Assembly: GCA_015665455.1 (NCBI GenBank)
Contig: JADFAD010000015.1
Span: 1 to 59,085 of the forward strand
DNA: 59,085 nucleotides
DNA from: Oceanospirillaceae bacterium
Lineage (GTDB): Bacteria > Pseudomonadota > Gammaproteobacteria > Pseudomonadales > Litoribrevibacteraceae
Reading direction: 5' to 3'
The first letter of the stretch is position 1; the number at the start of each line of letters is the position of its first letter. Under the pieces are notes generated by a model, which was given only the letters and a program-made list of their open reading frames with translations, was not told where the DNA came from and ran no database searches. The position numbers and the translations under genes were made by a program. This document shows positions 9,161-18,828 of the stretch, in pieces.

Positions 9161-10105
9161 TTATTCTGCGGCCACACAGCCCAATAAATCAACAATATCA
9201 TTGGGTAAATCAATTTCCCATGCCATATCCTCGCCCGTCCTTGGGTGTATTAATTCAAGACGTATTGCATGCAAGGCTTGGCGCTTGAAGGAATTCAGCA
9301 TATCCAACAACTCAGTAGAAGCCCCCTTAGGCTTTTTCATCCGCCCACCATATACTCCGTCCCCAACGAGAGGATACCCTAGGTGTGACATATGCACTCG
9401 AATTTGGTGTGTTCGACCAGATTCAAGCTTTAAACGAATATGAGTATGGTGCCTATATCGCTGTAAAACTCGATAATGCGTCACTGCATCCTTACCGGAA
9501 GGAACAACCGCTTGTCGCATTCGATGTACAGGGTGGCGACCGATTGGCGCATCGACAACGCCACCACCTGTCATTACTCCCTGAATCACCGCTTCATATT
9601 CACGCCCCATTTCTCGGGTTTGCAACTGATCGACCAAATCTGTTTGTGCTTCAAGCGTTTTTGCTACAACCATCAAGCCAGACGTATCCATATCTAAGCG
9701 ATGAACAATACCTGCCCGAGGAACCACTTCAATTCCAGGGTAATGATATAAAAGTGCATTCAGTAGGGTTCCATCATAATGGCCAGCCGCTGGATGGACG
9801 ACTAACCCTACCGGCTTATTAATCACTAAAATGTCGTCATCCTCATACACAACATCCAAGGGAATGTCTTCGGCTTGCCACTGATTAATATCTTCAAGCT
9901 CTGCTTCGATTATTATGAGCTCTCCTCCCCAAAGCTTGTCTTTAGGCCTTAACGTTTTACCGTCAATGGTCAACTCACCTGACTTAATCCAACTTTGAAG
10001 ACGCGCACGAGAAAATTCATTAAATAGTTTCGAGGCCACTTGATCGACTCGCATACCACTCATATCATCAGGTACACTTTGAGACTCTGAAATTTGACGG
10101 GACAT
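9161..10105 (-). CDS. rluD: 23S rRNA pseudouridine synthase D
   Basis: It makes pseudouridines 1911, 1915 and 1917 in helix 69 of 23S rRNA, which are needed for normal ribosome assembly. An S4 RNA-binding domain (about residues 18-75, RVDQVASKLFNEFSRARL) precedes the RluA-type catalytic domain. The catalytic aspartate is Asp138 in HRLDMDTSG. The later motif SGRTHQIRVHMSHLGYPLVGD is also typical. The length of 314 is close to E. coli RluD (326). It is divergent from bamD, an arrangement shared with E. coli and Pseudomonas. Confidence 0.93.
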   Translation of the reverse strand: MSRQISESQSVPDDMSGMRVDQVASKLFNEFSRARLQSWIKSGELTIDGKTLRPKDKLWGGELIIIEAELEDINQWQAEDIPLDVVYEDDDILVINKPVGLVVHPAAGHYDGTLLNALLYHYPGIEVVPRAGIVHRLDMDTSGLMVVAKTLEAQTDLVDQLQTREMGREYEAVIQGVMTGGGVVDAPIGRHPVHRMRQAVVPSGKDAVTHYRVLQRYRHHTHIRLKLESGRTHQIRVHMSHLGYPLVGDGVYGGRMKKPKGASTELLDMLNSFKRQALHAIRLELIHPRTGEDMAWEIDLPNDIVDLLGCVAAE

Positions 10106-10235
10106 ATTTTTTAAATTTTTCCTTTATTAAAACAATGCAACTTAGGCAACAAAATGTGCTTCAAATCTCTGTAACCACGATGCGATGTATGCTTAAATGC
10201 TTGGCCTAAGTTCTTATTATATCTGCTGACAGTCT

Positions 10236-11072
10236 ATGATGTTAAAAAGATTCTCAATACTTATTGTATTAATCGCAATCCTTTCTGGGTGCGCCAGTGA
10301 TGACAAAAAGCCGGACGAACCGGAAAAGTCGGAATTAGAGTATTATTCATCCGCTCAAGAGCTAATGAATAATGAACAATACTTTCAGGCCATCAAAGAA
10401 TTATCCGCCTTAGAAAATTATTATCCGTTTGGTCGTTATGCAGAACAAGCTAAGCTTGAGTTGCTATTTAACTATATGAGTCTAGACGACTTTACTAGTG
10501 CTCATGCGACAGCCGAACGCTTCCTTCGTCTCCACCCGAGACATCCGAAAGTGGATTATGCCTATTATGTAAGAGCGCTTTCAACTTATTATATGACGCG
10601 CGGCTTCTTCGACTCCTTCATTTCAATTGATCGAGCAGAACGAGATATGGGCATCATTGAAGATGCTTTTCACGAATTCACTGAACTCTTAACCAAATTC
10701 CCCAATAGCCAATACGCAATTGACTCTAGACAAAGAATGTTGCATCTCAGAGACTATTTGGCCAACCATGAAATTTATGCCGCTAGGTACCTAATTCGCA
10801 GACAGGCTTTTGCTGCGGCTGCCAATCGAGGTAAGCAGATCGTAACTCGCTTTCAAGGCACCACTGCCGTGCCGGAAGGGCTTGCCATTATGGTGGAATC
10901 CTATCAAAAGCTGGGCTTACAAGATTTAGCCGACGATTCTTTAAGTATATTGGTAGCAAATTACCCAAACTACAAAAAACTTAATAACGATGGTCAACTG
11001 ATTATCGACGATGTACATAGTAACGACCAAAGATCGTTCTTAAATATCCTCACATTTGGTTTGCTTGGCTAA
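10236..11072 (+). CDS. bamD: Outer membrane assembly lipoprotein BamD
   Basis: BamD is the essential lipoprotein partner of BamA in inserting beta-barrel proteins into the outer membrane. The lipobox LSGC puts the acylated Cys near residue 19. After it come tetratricopeptide-like repeats, including SAQELMNNEQYFQAIKELS and the family motif YAYYVRALSTYYM. The length of 278 is slightly above E. coli (245) and fits ComL/BamD proteins. Two adjacent ATG codons begin the frame; the first (10236) is used here. It faces away from rluD and ends in a two-way terminator shared with nadE. Confidence 0.93.
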   Translation: MMLKRFSILIVLIAILSGCASDDKKPDEPEKSELEYYSSAQELMNNEQYFQAIKELSALENYYPFGRYAEQAKLELLFNYMSLDDFTSAHATAERFLRLHPRHPKVDYAYYVRALSTYYMTRGFFDSFISIDRAERDMGIIEDAFHEFTELLTKFPNSQYAIDSRQRMLHLRDYLANHEIYAARYLIRRQAFAAAANRGKQIVTRFQGTTAVPEGLAIMVESYQKLGLQDLADDSLSILVANYPNYKKLNNDGQLIIDDVHSNDQRSFLNILTFGLLG

Positions 11073-11095
11073 CAACGCCGCCAGCAACCAAGAAT

Positions 11096-11127
11096 AAAAA
11101 AGGGAACTATAAATAGCTCCCTTTTTT
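11096..11127. terminator. Bidirectional terminator between bamD and nadE
   Basis: AAAAAAGGGA (11096-11105) and TCCCTTTTTT (11118-11127) pair, with an inner CTAT/ATAG. T runs are present on both strands for the two convergent genes. Confidence 0.8.
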
Positions 11128-11149
11128 ATTACGTAGTGAAATCGATCAA

Positions 11150-12781
11150 TTATTCACCAATATGCCAACCGGACGTGATAGGGTATCTTCGATCTTTACC
11201 AAAGCCCCTCTGAGTAATTCGAATTCCAATCGGAGCCTGCCGGCGTTTATACTCATTTAAATCCACAAGTCTTACAACACGATAAACTTCTTCCTTATCA
11301 AAGCCTTTCGCAACTATACCGTCGGCACTGACATCTTCTTCAATATATAATCGCAATATTTCATCCAAGACCTCGTATGGGGGCAATGAATCTTCATCTT
11401 TCTGATCTGGAGCCAACTCGGCTGAGGGCGGTCGTGTAATCACTCGATTGGGAATAACTTGAGATAACGTGTTTCTGTAACGGCTCAGTTCAAAGACTAG
11501 CGTTTTAGGCACATCTTTTAATACATCAAATCCACCAGCCATATCGCCATACAAAGTTGAGTAACCTACCGCCATTTCAGACTTATTGCCCGTGGTAAGA
11601 ACCAAATAACCTTTCTTATTCGAGATAGCCATCAACATCACACCACGACACCTGGCCTGCAGATTTTCTTCTGTCGTATCACGCTGAGTGCCTTCAAACT
11701 CTCCTTCAAGCATCGACATAAATGCATCATAGGGCTGCTCAATAGGGATCACACTGTATCGAACACCAAAAATGTTTGCTTCCTCTTCAGCGTCATGGAG
11801 ACTCATGTCAGAAGTGTACTTAAAAGGCATCATTATCGCCTCAACTCGATCCGCACCTAATGCATCCACAGCCACTGCCAATGTTAACGCAGAATCAATA
11901 CCACCAGATAAGCCCAGCACAACACCTTTAAATCGGTTCTTATTAACATAATCACGAACCCCCATGACAAGCGCCTGATATGCAGACTCATTCTTAGACA
12001 AACCATCTTGCAACATACCTGCTATCGCTAGGTCATCGTGATCAGCCGTTACAGTTAAAGGAATCAACTCGCTTTCGTAATGAGAACCAAGCGCTACCTT
12101 AGTTCCTTCATTATCAATCGCCATTGATGCGCCATCAAAAACCAGCTCGTCCTGCCCGCCCACCTGATTCACATACAGCAAACCAACGCTATGCTCACGG
12201 CACTGCTGCTCCAAGACCTGATAGCGTTCATCCGATTTATTCAGATGAAAAGGCGACGCATTTAAATTGAGAATACATTGGGCGCCTGCTTCTACAGCTT
12301 GAGCAATCGGCTCAGGGTGCCAAACATCCTCACAAATAGTAATTCCAAATGTAATGCCTTCGATGTCTAACACCAACGCATCATTTGTACCGGCTGAGAA
12401 ATAACGTTTCTCATCAAAGACCTGAAAGTTGGGTAACTTCTGCTTATGGTAATGAGCTAACTCGGTTCCAGAAAATAGAACAGAAGCAGAGTTATATAGC
12501 TTCCCACTTTCTAAACGAGGAAAACCAATAACGGTATAAACGTCTTGGGGGAGTTCTGACTTTAGTCGGGACAAAGCAGAATTAATACGCGCTTCTAAAC
12601 TTGGACGAAGTAAGAGATCTTCTGGAGGATAGCCTGTCAGTACCAACTCTGGAAATAAAACAAGATCTGCATTATGTTGCGATTGAGCCTCCTTTACACT
12701 TCTAATTACTAAACTGGTATTACCTTCAATGTCACCAACCAGCGGATTAACTTGAGCCATTACAACCGTTAACGCAGTCAT
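11150..12781 (-). CDS. nadE: Glutamine-dependent NAD+ synthetase
   Basis: It makes NAD+ from nicotinate adenine dinucleotide with ATP and glutamine, the last step of NAD synthesis. The N-terminal glutaminase (nitrilase) domain has the triad Glu45 (FPEL), Lys in HKQKLPNF and Cys in ITICEDVWHPEP. The C-terminal synthetase domain has the PP-loop GLSGGIDSAL near residue 290. At 543 residues it is the long, self-sufficient form, unlike the 275-residue ammonia-dependent E. coli enzyme. Its place between bamD and pilS is unusual compared with the Pseudomonas block. Confidence 0.95.
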   Translation of the reverse strand: MTALTVVMAQVNPLVGDIEGNTSLVIRSVKEAQSQHNADLVLFPELVLTGYPPEDLLLRPSLEARINSALSRLKSELPQDVYTVIGFPRLESGKLYNSASVLFSGTELAHYHKQKLPNFQVFDEKRYFSAGTNDALVLDIEGITFGITICEDVWHPEPIAQAVEAGAQCILNLNASPFHLNKSDERYQVLEQQCREHSVGLLYVNQVGGQDELVFDGASMAIDNEGTKVALGSHYESELIPLTVTADHDDLAIAGMLQDGLSKNESAYQALVMGVRDYVNKNRFKGVVLGLSGGIDSALTLAVAVDALGADRVEAIMMPFKYTSDMSLHDAEEEANIFGVRYSVIPIEQPYDAFMSMLEGEFEGTQRDTTEENLQARCRGVMLMAISNKKGYLVLTTGNKSEMAVGYSTLYGDMAGGFDVLKDVPKTLVFELSRYRNTLSQVIPNRVITRPPSAELAPDQKDEDSLPPYEVLDEILRLYIEEDVSADGIVAKGFDKEEVYRVVRLVDLNEYKRRQAPIGIRITQRGFGKDRRYPITSGWHIGE

Positions 12782-12922
12782 TTCTTATCCCTTGATATAT
12801 TTTTTAGAACTAGCGTGCATTGTCTTAAATCTTATACCATTTAGCAAAGTTCATTGCCGAATCACGCTACAATCAATTCAGCAGTGTAAAAAAAAGCCTT
12901 AAATAAGAGAAAGCACAGGTTT

Positions 12923-14506
12923 ATGCCACAAGGATTATGGTTACCAAATCGTAGATTAATTGAAATCTATAACTACTACCGATTACTCTTATCCCTCAGT
13001 TTAGCTGTGGCTGTTACAGAGATAATAGGAACAGATATTATTGGTGGCAGGTCGCCCGAGCTTTATCAGATTGCCAGTTATTCATACCTTTTTTGTGCCT
13101 TAGTGCTCACAGCGATTCTAATGATGCTGCGTAAGGTACAGATTCACCACATTATTTCTGGCATTACCATCGACATTTTCTTTCTGACTATTTTAATGTA
13201 CGCAAGTGGGGGCATACATAGTGGTATAGGGAACCTAATCATTATCGCAGTTGCCTGCGGAAACATTATAACGACCGGTAGATTCGGTGTTTTACTCGCC
13301 GCCATTGCAACCATTACAACACTTTATATGGAATTCTACTTGCAACTTCAAGACAGCCTTTCAACAGCAGGCTATGTACGCTCGGGCTTCCAAGGTGTTA
13401 TGTATTTCGGAACATCTCTTCTAATCCAAAACATCACCAAACGCATTGATGAAAGCGAACTCATAGCCAAAGAACGAGCAAGAGAAATCATTAATCTTGA
13501 ACAGCTCAATAAGATGATCATTCAAAGAATGCGAACAGGAATCATAGTCTGCTCTGAAAGTGGAGAGGTCCACTTAGTCAATGAAGCAGCAAAAGAATTA
13601 ATGCCCAACCAAGACAGTAATAAACACATTGGATCACATCACCAATTACCATCATTAATTTGCCAATACCTTTCTGATTGGAAGTCTGGCCTCAAGCATC
13701 AATTTGCTACATACTCTTCGATAGGGGGTCATTCAGAAGTTAGATGCAGCTTTGCTCGGCTCACCTCGTCATCAAACGAAATTTTGATCTTTCTTGAGGA
13801 TGCTTCAAAACTAAAACGAGAGGCGCAACAACTCAAGCTTGCGTCTCTCGGTAGACTGACAGCCAGTATTGCTCATGAAATACGAAATCCTTTGGGTGCA
13901 ATAAGCCACGCGTCCCAACTATTACAAGAATCAGAACAATTAGATAAAGCAGACCTTAAACTTTCGGGTATCATTCAAAACCACTGCTTACGGGTTAACC
14001 GAATCATTGAAAATGTATTGCAACTTTCACGTAGGAAAGTAGAAGCCTCAGACAGAATCAACTTAACTGAATGGCTACCGTCATTAGTTAAAACCATTCA
14101 GGAGGAGTCTATAGGCAGTGAGATTACTTTAAACATCCGATCAGAAATTGAAGCTCAGTTTGTTGAAAGTCAACTTGAACAAGTCATCTCCAATCTGGTT
14201 TCAAACGGGCTCAGATTTAGCAAACAAGAAACAAATAAGTCAACCGTGGAAATAACGGCCAATGTAGACGACAGCACAAACCTCCCATATCTTGATGTCA
14301 TAGATGATGGACCAGGCGTAACTGAACCAGACCCCCATAAGGTATTTGAACCATTTTATACAACTGGTAATACCGGTACAGGGTTAGGCCTTTTTATTTC
14401 AAAGGAGCTTTGCGAACTAAACCAAGCTAACCTTGAATATACCAAACACCCGGAAAAAGGCAGTCAATTCCGGATTACTTTTGTTCACCCAGATAAGATC
14501 ATTTAA
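12923..14506 (+). CDS. pilS: Type IV pilus sensor histidine kinase PilS
   Basis: It is the membrane kinase of the PilS/PilR system that controls pilin genes through sigma-54. About six hydrophobic segments occupy residues 20-175, followed by a PAS-like linker (about 190-300). The H-box SIAHEIRNPLGAISHASQLL carries the phosphorylated His318. The ATPase has N-box SNLVSNGLRFS, G1 DVIDDGPGV and G2 GTGLGLFISKEL. It ends three bases before pilR. Together with the pilin genes beside it, this makes the PilS assignment firm. Confidence 0.92.
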   Translation: MPQGLWLPNRRLIEIYNYYRLLLSLSLAVAVTEIIGTDIIGGRSPELYQIASYSYLFCALVLTAILMMLRKVQIHHIISGITIDIFFLTILMYASGGIHSGIGNLIIIAVACGNIITTGRFGVLLAAIATITTLYMEFYLQLQDSLSTAGYVRSGFQGVMYFGTSLLIQNITKRIDESELIAKERAREIINLEQLNKMIIQRMRTGIIVCSESGEVHLVNEAAKELMPNQDSNKHIGSHHQLPSLICQYLSDWKSGLKHQFATYSSIGGHSEVRCSFARLTSSSNEILIFLEDASKLKREAQQLKLASLGRLTASIAHEIRNPLGAISHASQLLQESEQLDKADLKLSGIIQNHCLRVNRIIENVLQLSRRKVEASDRINLTEWLPSLVKTIQEESIGSEITLNIRSEIEAQFVESQLEQVISNLVSNGLRFSKQETNKSTVEITANVDDSTNLPYLDVIDDGPGVTEPDPHKVFEPFYTTGNTGTGLGLFISKELCELNQANLEYTKHPEKGSQFRITFVHPDKII

Positions 14507-14509
14507 TTT

Positions 14510-15874
14510 ATGAACCAAAAAGTCCTTATCATTGACGACGAACCAGATATCCGTGAACTTCTAGATATTACCCTCATGAGAATGGGGATTGATACCGTTC
14601 TTGCAGAAAATGTAACTCAAGCAAAAGAGTCTTTAGCATCAGAAACATTCGACTTGTGCTTAACCGATATGAACTTACCGGATGGCAACGGTATTGAGTT
14701 AATTGCACACGCGCAAGAACGGAATGCAAACCTTCCCATTGTGGTCATCACGGCTTATGGGAGCATGGAAACAGCAGTCTCGGCTTTAAAAGCTGGCGCC
14801 TTTGACTTTATCTCTAAGCCAGTGGACCTGAAACAGTTACGAGATCTTGTTCTCTCTGCTTTTAAACTTCCTAATAGCAAACAAAGTTCAACAAAAAAAC
14901 CTCAAACAGTAGGGAGCACAGAGCAGACCAATAAAATACTGGGAGAGTCCAAAGCCGTTGAGTTATTAAGAAAGCAAGTAACGAAACTATCAAGAAGCCA
15001 AGCTCCCGTATATATACACGGAGAATCTGGTAGCGGTAAAGAACTTGCTGCTAAGCTAATTCATGATCTTGGCCCAAGATCAGATGGTCCTTTCATTGCT
15101 GTAAACTGCGGTGCTATTCCAAATGAACTCATGGAAAGTGAGTTCTTTGGCCACAAAAAAGGCGCATTTACAGGAGCTACAGAAAATAAAGAAGGCTTTT
15201 TTCAAGCAGCCCATGGCGGTACTTTATTTTTAGATGAAGTTGCGGATTTGCCTCTTGCAATGCAAGTTAAGTTATTACGCTCACTCCAAGAGAAGTCTGT
15301 TCGACCTGTCGGCGAACAAAAAGAAATATCAATCGATGTTCGAATTCTTAGCGCCACACATAAGAACCTTTCCGAAGAAGTAGAAGCACATCGATTCCGC
15401 CAAGATTTATTTTACCGAATCAATGTCATTACCTTGAACGTCCCCTCCCTTCGAGAAAGAAAAGAAGACATTGAACTCTTAGCCACTAAGCTACTAGATA
15501 AGATTTCTAGTGAGTGGCAAATGGATCATATTCAGCTTGATCCTGAAGCAATGTCTGCTTTAAAAGCTTATCACTTTCCTGGAAACATTAGAGAACTTCA
15601 AAACATTCTTGAACGGGCCTACACCTTATGTGAAGACGATGTAATTCATACCGATGATTTGCAACTTCCAATTTCATCTAACCTTATCAACAGTGACACT
15701 AACATAGACATCGCGGAAATCAGTGCTCTTGATGACTATTTGGAGTCCATTGAAAAACAGGCGATACAACAAGCACTGGAAGAAACAAAGTGGAATAAAA
15801 CTGCAGCAGCGAAACGCTTAGGCATCACATTTAGAGCATTAAGATATAAACTCAAAAAACTTGAAATGGAATAA
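14510..15874 (+). CDS. pilR: Type IV pilus response regulator PilR (sigma-54 activator)
   Basis: This NtrC-family activator is phosphorylated by PilS and turns on sigma-54 promoters such as that of the major pilin. The receiver domain (1-120) has acidic DDE at its start and the phosphoacceptor Asp53 in LTDMNLPDG. The AAA+ domain has Walker A GESGSGKE and the sigma-54 contact loop GAFTGAT. A Fis-type helix-turn-helix ends the protein ([20 protein letters not shown]). All key residues are present and the length of 454 is normal. The major pilin gene is not in this window. Confidence 0.94.
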   Translation: MNQKVLIIDDEPDIRELLDITLMRMGIDTVLAENVTQAKESLASETFDLCLTDMNLPDGNGIELIAHAQERNANLPIVVITAYGSMETAVSALKAGAFDFISKPVDLKQLRDLVLSAFKLPNSKQSSTKKPQTVGSTEQTNKILGESKAVELLRKQVTKLSRSQAPVYIHGESGSGKELAAKLIHDLGPRSDGPFIAVNCGAIPNELMESEFFGHKKGAFTGATENKEGFFQAAHGGTLFLDEVADLPLAMQVKLLRSLQEKSVRPVGEQKEISIDVRILSATHKNLSEEVEAHRFRQDLFYRINVITLNVPSLRERKEDIELLATKLLDKISSEWQMDHIQLDPEAMSALKAYHFPGNIRELQNILERAYTLCEDDVIHTDDLQLPISSNLINSDTNIDIAEISALDDYLESIEKQAIQQALEETKWNKTAAAKRLGITFRALRYKLKKLEME

Positions 15875-15999
15875 CAAAGCCGAGTTACATTCAGTTTCAA
15901 AACATCACGATTCATTGGATGAAAAGAAGAACCAGTACTCATTAAAATACAGGGTAATCACCATAATAAAAATACAAACTAACAACTAAGCTCCCCATT

Positions 16000-16575
16000 A
16001 TGAAAAAATCGCTCCACGGATTTTCTTTAGTTGAACTGACGGTAGTAATGGCCATTATTACCGTTACTGCTTATTTAGCTATGCCATCATTCAATCAATG
16101 GCGTAACAAACATAATGTCGAAACGGCAGTATCAACTCTAATGGACGCTATCAATTTTACTCGCTATACCGCCATAGAGACCGACAGTACGATCACCCTT
16201 TGCCCAACTAAAGATCACCAAACCTGCTCAACCCAATGGCAAGGAGCTATAATGATCTTTCAAGACCACGATAAAAATAGAACCATTAACGATCAAGACG
16301 AACTCATTCGCATAGAAAATCTTAATCTAGACGGTTTCATTAAATCAGAATCGTGGTTTGGGAGTAATCGCTACTTACAAATGACACCAGGCGGACTGAC
16401 TAACAACCAGAATGGCCGTTACACCATTTGCCCAAGTAACGGAGATGAGCAGCTCGCAAGACAAATTATCATTAACAGACGGGGCAAAGCCCGTTTAGCA
16501 AAAGATTGGAATCAAGACGGCATTGTCGATGGAAGCCAAGGTAATCCTGTAAGTTGCAGTAGTACATCCGTGTAA
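16000..16575 (+). CDS. FimT/FimU-type minor pilin (second copy)
   Basis: A type IV prepilin with the cleavage motif HG^FSLVELTVVMAII, where the Glu at mature position 5 is present. The rest fits the GspH/FimT fold: NFTRYTAIE, a cysteine pair in LCPTKDHQTCS and the typical WQGAIMIFQDHDKNRTIND segment. FimT/FimU pilins help prime pilus assembly and, in some bacteria, bind DNA. It follows pilR by 125 bases on the same strand. It converges on the second minor-pilin cassette with only five bases between the stop codons. Another member of this family heads the canonical operon at 25376-25912. No good ribosome-binding site is visible. Confidence 0.82.
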   Translation: MKKSLHGFSLVELTVVMAIITVTAYLAMPSFNQWRNKHNVETAVSTLMDAINFTRYTAIETDSTITLCPTKDHQTCSTQWQGAIMIFQDHDKNRTINDQDELIRIENLNLDGFIKSESWFGSNRYLQMTPGGLTNNQNGRYTICPSNGDEQLARQIIINRRGKARLAKDWNQDGIVDGSQGNPVSCSSTSV

Positions 16576-16580
16576 CCCAT

Positions 16581-17018
16581 TTACCACGGATCGCAAGAAT
16601 CACTTTTAGACACTCGACAGCCCAACCCCGAGCTAGAAAGCGTTAAATCCCCATCTTCCTTGGCTGAATGAGATAGAGCTTCAGCAATTAATGTAAAATT
16701 ATTTACAGAAGCATTAGCAACCAATGAAATAGAGTAATGCGGTTTACTGTCTCTTATTGGAACCTCTACCTCGCAAACACCAGCAACCCCCATGTTTTCA
16801 TCAAGCATCTCAAAGCTTCCGTACTTAATCCGAAACTTTATAAGAGATGATGCACACGACATCAATTGCTGCTGTGCTAGCTTTCTTCTATCTTGTTGCA
16901 AAAACACATGATAACTAGGCAAAGATATTGAGGCTAAAATACCTATAATTGCCAAAACAACAGTCACTTCAATCAATGAAAAGCCTTTTCGTTGGGTAGT
17001 AATATCTAGAGTCTCCAT
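16581..17018 (-). CDS. PilE-type minor pilin, second cassette
   Basis: A prepilin with a short leader and cleavage motif KG^FSLIEVTVVLAIIGILASISLP, the usual Glu5 present. The following YHVFLQQDRRKLAQQQLMSCASSLIKF matches PilE-type minor pilins. Three or four cysteines near the C-terminus suggest a disulfide-bonded loop. It is the last gene of a four-gene set, and its ATG lies inside the preceding pilX-like gene (13-base overlap), so translation is coupled. It resembles the pilE-like gene at 18829-19284 in architecture but differs clearly in sequence. Confidence 0.8.
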   Translation of the reverse strand: METLDITTQRKGFSLIEVTVVLAIIGILASISLPSYHVFLQQDRRKLAQQQLMSCASSLIKFRIKYGSFEMLDENMGVAGVCEVEVPIRDSKPHYSISLVANASVNNFTLIAEALSHSAKEDGDLTLSSSGLGCRVSKSDSCDPW

Positions 17019-17596
17019 GACAGAACCCTAGCTATATTTATTGAGCTCAAAGACTCTACTTCACACAAAGCACACTCGATCTCAGGGTCTATCTTAGAAA
17101 ATGACTGTATCCTATGTGTCTTAATTGCCACATGGTAAAAATCTATCCATTGATGAGTTTTATTTCCATCAAGCGAAAGAGATATAGCCAAGCGGTATAC
17201 GCTATCATTTATATTAGTATCCTCTGAAGCTATGGAGTTCAACCAAGGACTACGAGCTAACTCATTAGAAGAAACCAAACTTCCTTTAACTATCCAACCT
17301 GCATCTGTACTCGAGATTAAAACACATGAGTCTCTAAAATCCTCAGGCTCTAGATCTTTTGAGCATAATACGAAATCAGTTAATTTTGTCTGCTCCCCAG
17401 CATGAGATCCAAGGAAATCACTAATACGCTCAGTAACCTTCCTATAGTCTCTATCTATCTTAAAGTTTTGATCGTAATAATTAGTTATTTTTAACTGTGA
17501 AAATGTATAACCCCCTAGAGTCAGAGAAGATGAAGTCGTGATCAGAATCAAAAACATCACCCAGATTACGATGGTTCCTTTTTGATGTTTACGCAT
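17006..17596 (-). CDS. PilX-like minor pilin, second cassette
   Basis: It has the position and N-terminus of PilX: KHQKG followed by a hydrophobic helix TIVIWVMFLILITTSSSLTLGG without the Glu5 of other pilins, as is common in PilX. The body is unrecognised and has a cysteine-rich end (IECALCEVE). I chose the ATG at 17596 because it overlaps the previous stop in ATGCGTAA; a longer frame would overlap the pilW-like gene by 68 bases. The assignment rests on the N-terminus and gene order. Confidence 0.65.
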   Translation of the reverse strand: MRKHQKGTIVIWVMFLILITTSSSLTLGGYTFSQLKITNYYDQNFKIDRDYRKVTERISDFLGSHAGEQTKLTDFVLCSKDLEPEDFRDSCVLISSTDAGWIVKGSLVSSNELARSPWLNSIASEDTNINDSVYRLAISLSLDGNKTHQWIDFYHVAIKTHRIQSFSKIDPEIECALCEVESLSSINIARVLSWRL

Positions 17597-18287
17597 TTGG
17601 TAGCAAGATAATCGAGCTAAACGACTGACTAACATGCTCTTCCTCCCAATTACCAAATTCAGCCCAAAAACTCCGATTGAATGGACTATAAGATATAGAC
17701 CGATATGTAACGACTGTAAGTCGAACAGCTAAAGGGTCCATCCTATTTTGGTCAAAACTCGCAGCAGACACATACCCATCCACTAAACCATCTTTTATCG
17801 AATAGTCGAATTCATTATTAATAAATGCACCTTGATCCACCGCAACCTCAAAGGAAATATCTTTAACTCCCTCCGAAATCCAATCGGACAGTTTATTAGA
17901 ACTGCACTTTAGTTCCCGACCACCGAATTCATAGATTTCAATAGAAAAGCGGTCTGATATAACATCATCATCAACACTGTTCGCCAAGCAATTTTTTATT
18001 TCTGGAACTTCAGAAATACCACTCGTATAACGAATAACCAAATCACCATTATCAAAATATAATGCTCTTTTATCCTGTAAACCGGCACCGGCTTTGCGAA
18101 GGGACTTATCTAAATAACGCAACACAAAATGACCAACCTCGTTATTTTCAATAACCATCTGCTGAGCCCGTAACACTGAAATAACAGAGAGATACCATTC
18201 TGTTGCAGCCACAGATAAAAAAACCGATAGTAAAGTAGCCAACATTATTTCAACGAGAGAAAAGCCCCCCATAACCTTCCTCACCAT
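17589..18287 (-). CDS. PilW-like minor pilin, second cassette
   Basis: A prepilin with GG^FSLVEIMLATLLSVFLSVAATEWYLSV, followed by the PilW-like segment VGHFVLRYLDKSLRKAGAGL (compare INFIKEDLTQAGYLGC in the larger pilW at 23731-24762). At 232 residues it is much shorter than the other pilW (343). PilW is one of the minor pilins thought to prime pilus assembly and, with PilX and PilY1, to form the tip complex. The ATG overlaps the previous stop codon in ATGGTGA. Confidence 0.75.
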   Translation of the reverse strand: MVRKVMGGFSLVEIMLATLLSVFLSVAATEWYLSVISVLRAQQMVIENNEVGHFVLRYLDKSLRKAGAGLQDKRALYFDNGDLVIRYTSGISEVPEIKNCLANSVDDDVISDRFSIEIYEFGGRELKCSSNKLSDWISEGVKDISFEVAVDQGAFINNEFDYSIKDGLVDGYVSAASFDQNRMDPLAVRLTVVTYRSISYSPFNRSFWAEFGNWEEEHVSQSFSSIILLPNA

Positions 18288-18715
18288 ATGAGCCTCTCAA
18301 TACAAGTCTCTGATTCATTGCACTTATTGATATCAGCGCCTTGCCAAGCAATAGTCATACATATGCCGCCATTGCAGCTAAATATCTTGGCAGAACCTTG
18401 ATCAAAGTGTCTTAAAAGTAATTCTGAAATATCTGAATGATCAAGTTTGATCATTTGTGAAGGAGAACAAGGTAAGCATTGATAGGGAGGGTAATTATTT
18501 AACTCAGAAATGCGGTAATCGTCACTGCTCTTAGAGTTAAGTGAAATACGCCGCGAAGTTTCTTCTAATAATCCATATGCGTAACCAAGAGACTCTGCAT
18601 GCTCGATCTCTTGTTGAGAAGCCAATTGCAACCTTGCAATCCCAACAACAGAAATAGAAACCAGCAAAAATGAAACTTGGATTTCAATTAAAGATAGTCC
18701 AGACATTTGCAACAT
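18281..18715 (-). CDS. PilV-like minor pilin, second cassette
   Basis: A prepilin with the motif SG^LSLIEIQVSFLLVSISVVGIARLQ, typical of PilV, and a 144-residue body with six cysteines, some in CXXC-like spacings (QCLPC, CNGGIC). It is the first gene of the compact V-W-X-E set, in which each gene overlaps the next by 7-13 bases. AGGA precedes the ATG. The 113 bases upstream carry a TATAAT on the minus strand (18773-18778), which could be the -10 of a separate promoter, though no good -35 is seen. Confidence 0.75.
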   Translation of the reverse strand: MLQMSGLSLIEIQVSFLLVSISVVGIARLQLASQQEIEHAESLGYAYGLLEETSRRISLNSKSSDDYRISELNNYPPYQCLPCSPSQMIKLDHSDISELLLRHFDQGSAKIFSCNGGICMTIAWQGADINKCNESETCIERLIW

Positions 18716-18828
18716 AACTCACATCCTAGTGAATAGTTCATCCAATGACACATTGAATATAATGTTGCAAATATTATAAGTAACTATGTACTTTTTCGGT
18801 TATTACAGTTTTCTTAAAGAAATAAGAA

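Noticed and set aside
9385-9822. A 145-codon plus-strand frame inside rluD
   Set aside because: Antisense shadow of a conserved gene; the composition is that of the complementary frame.
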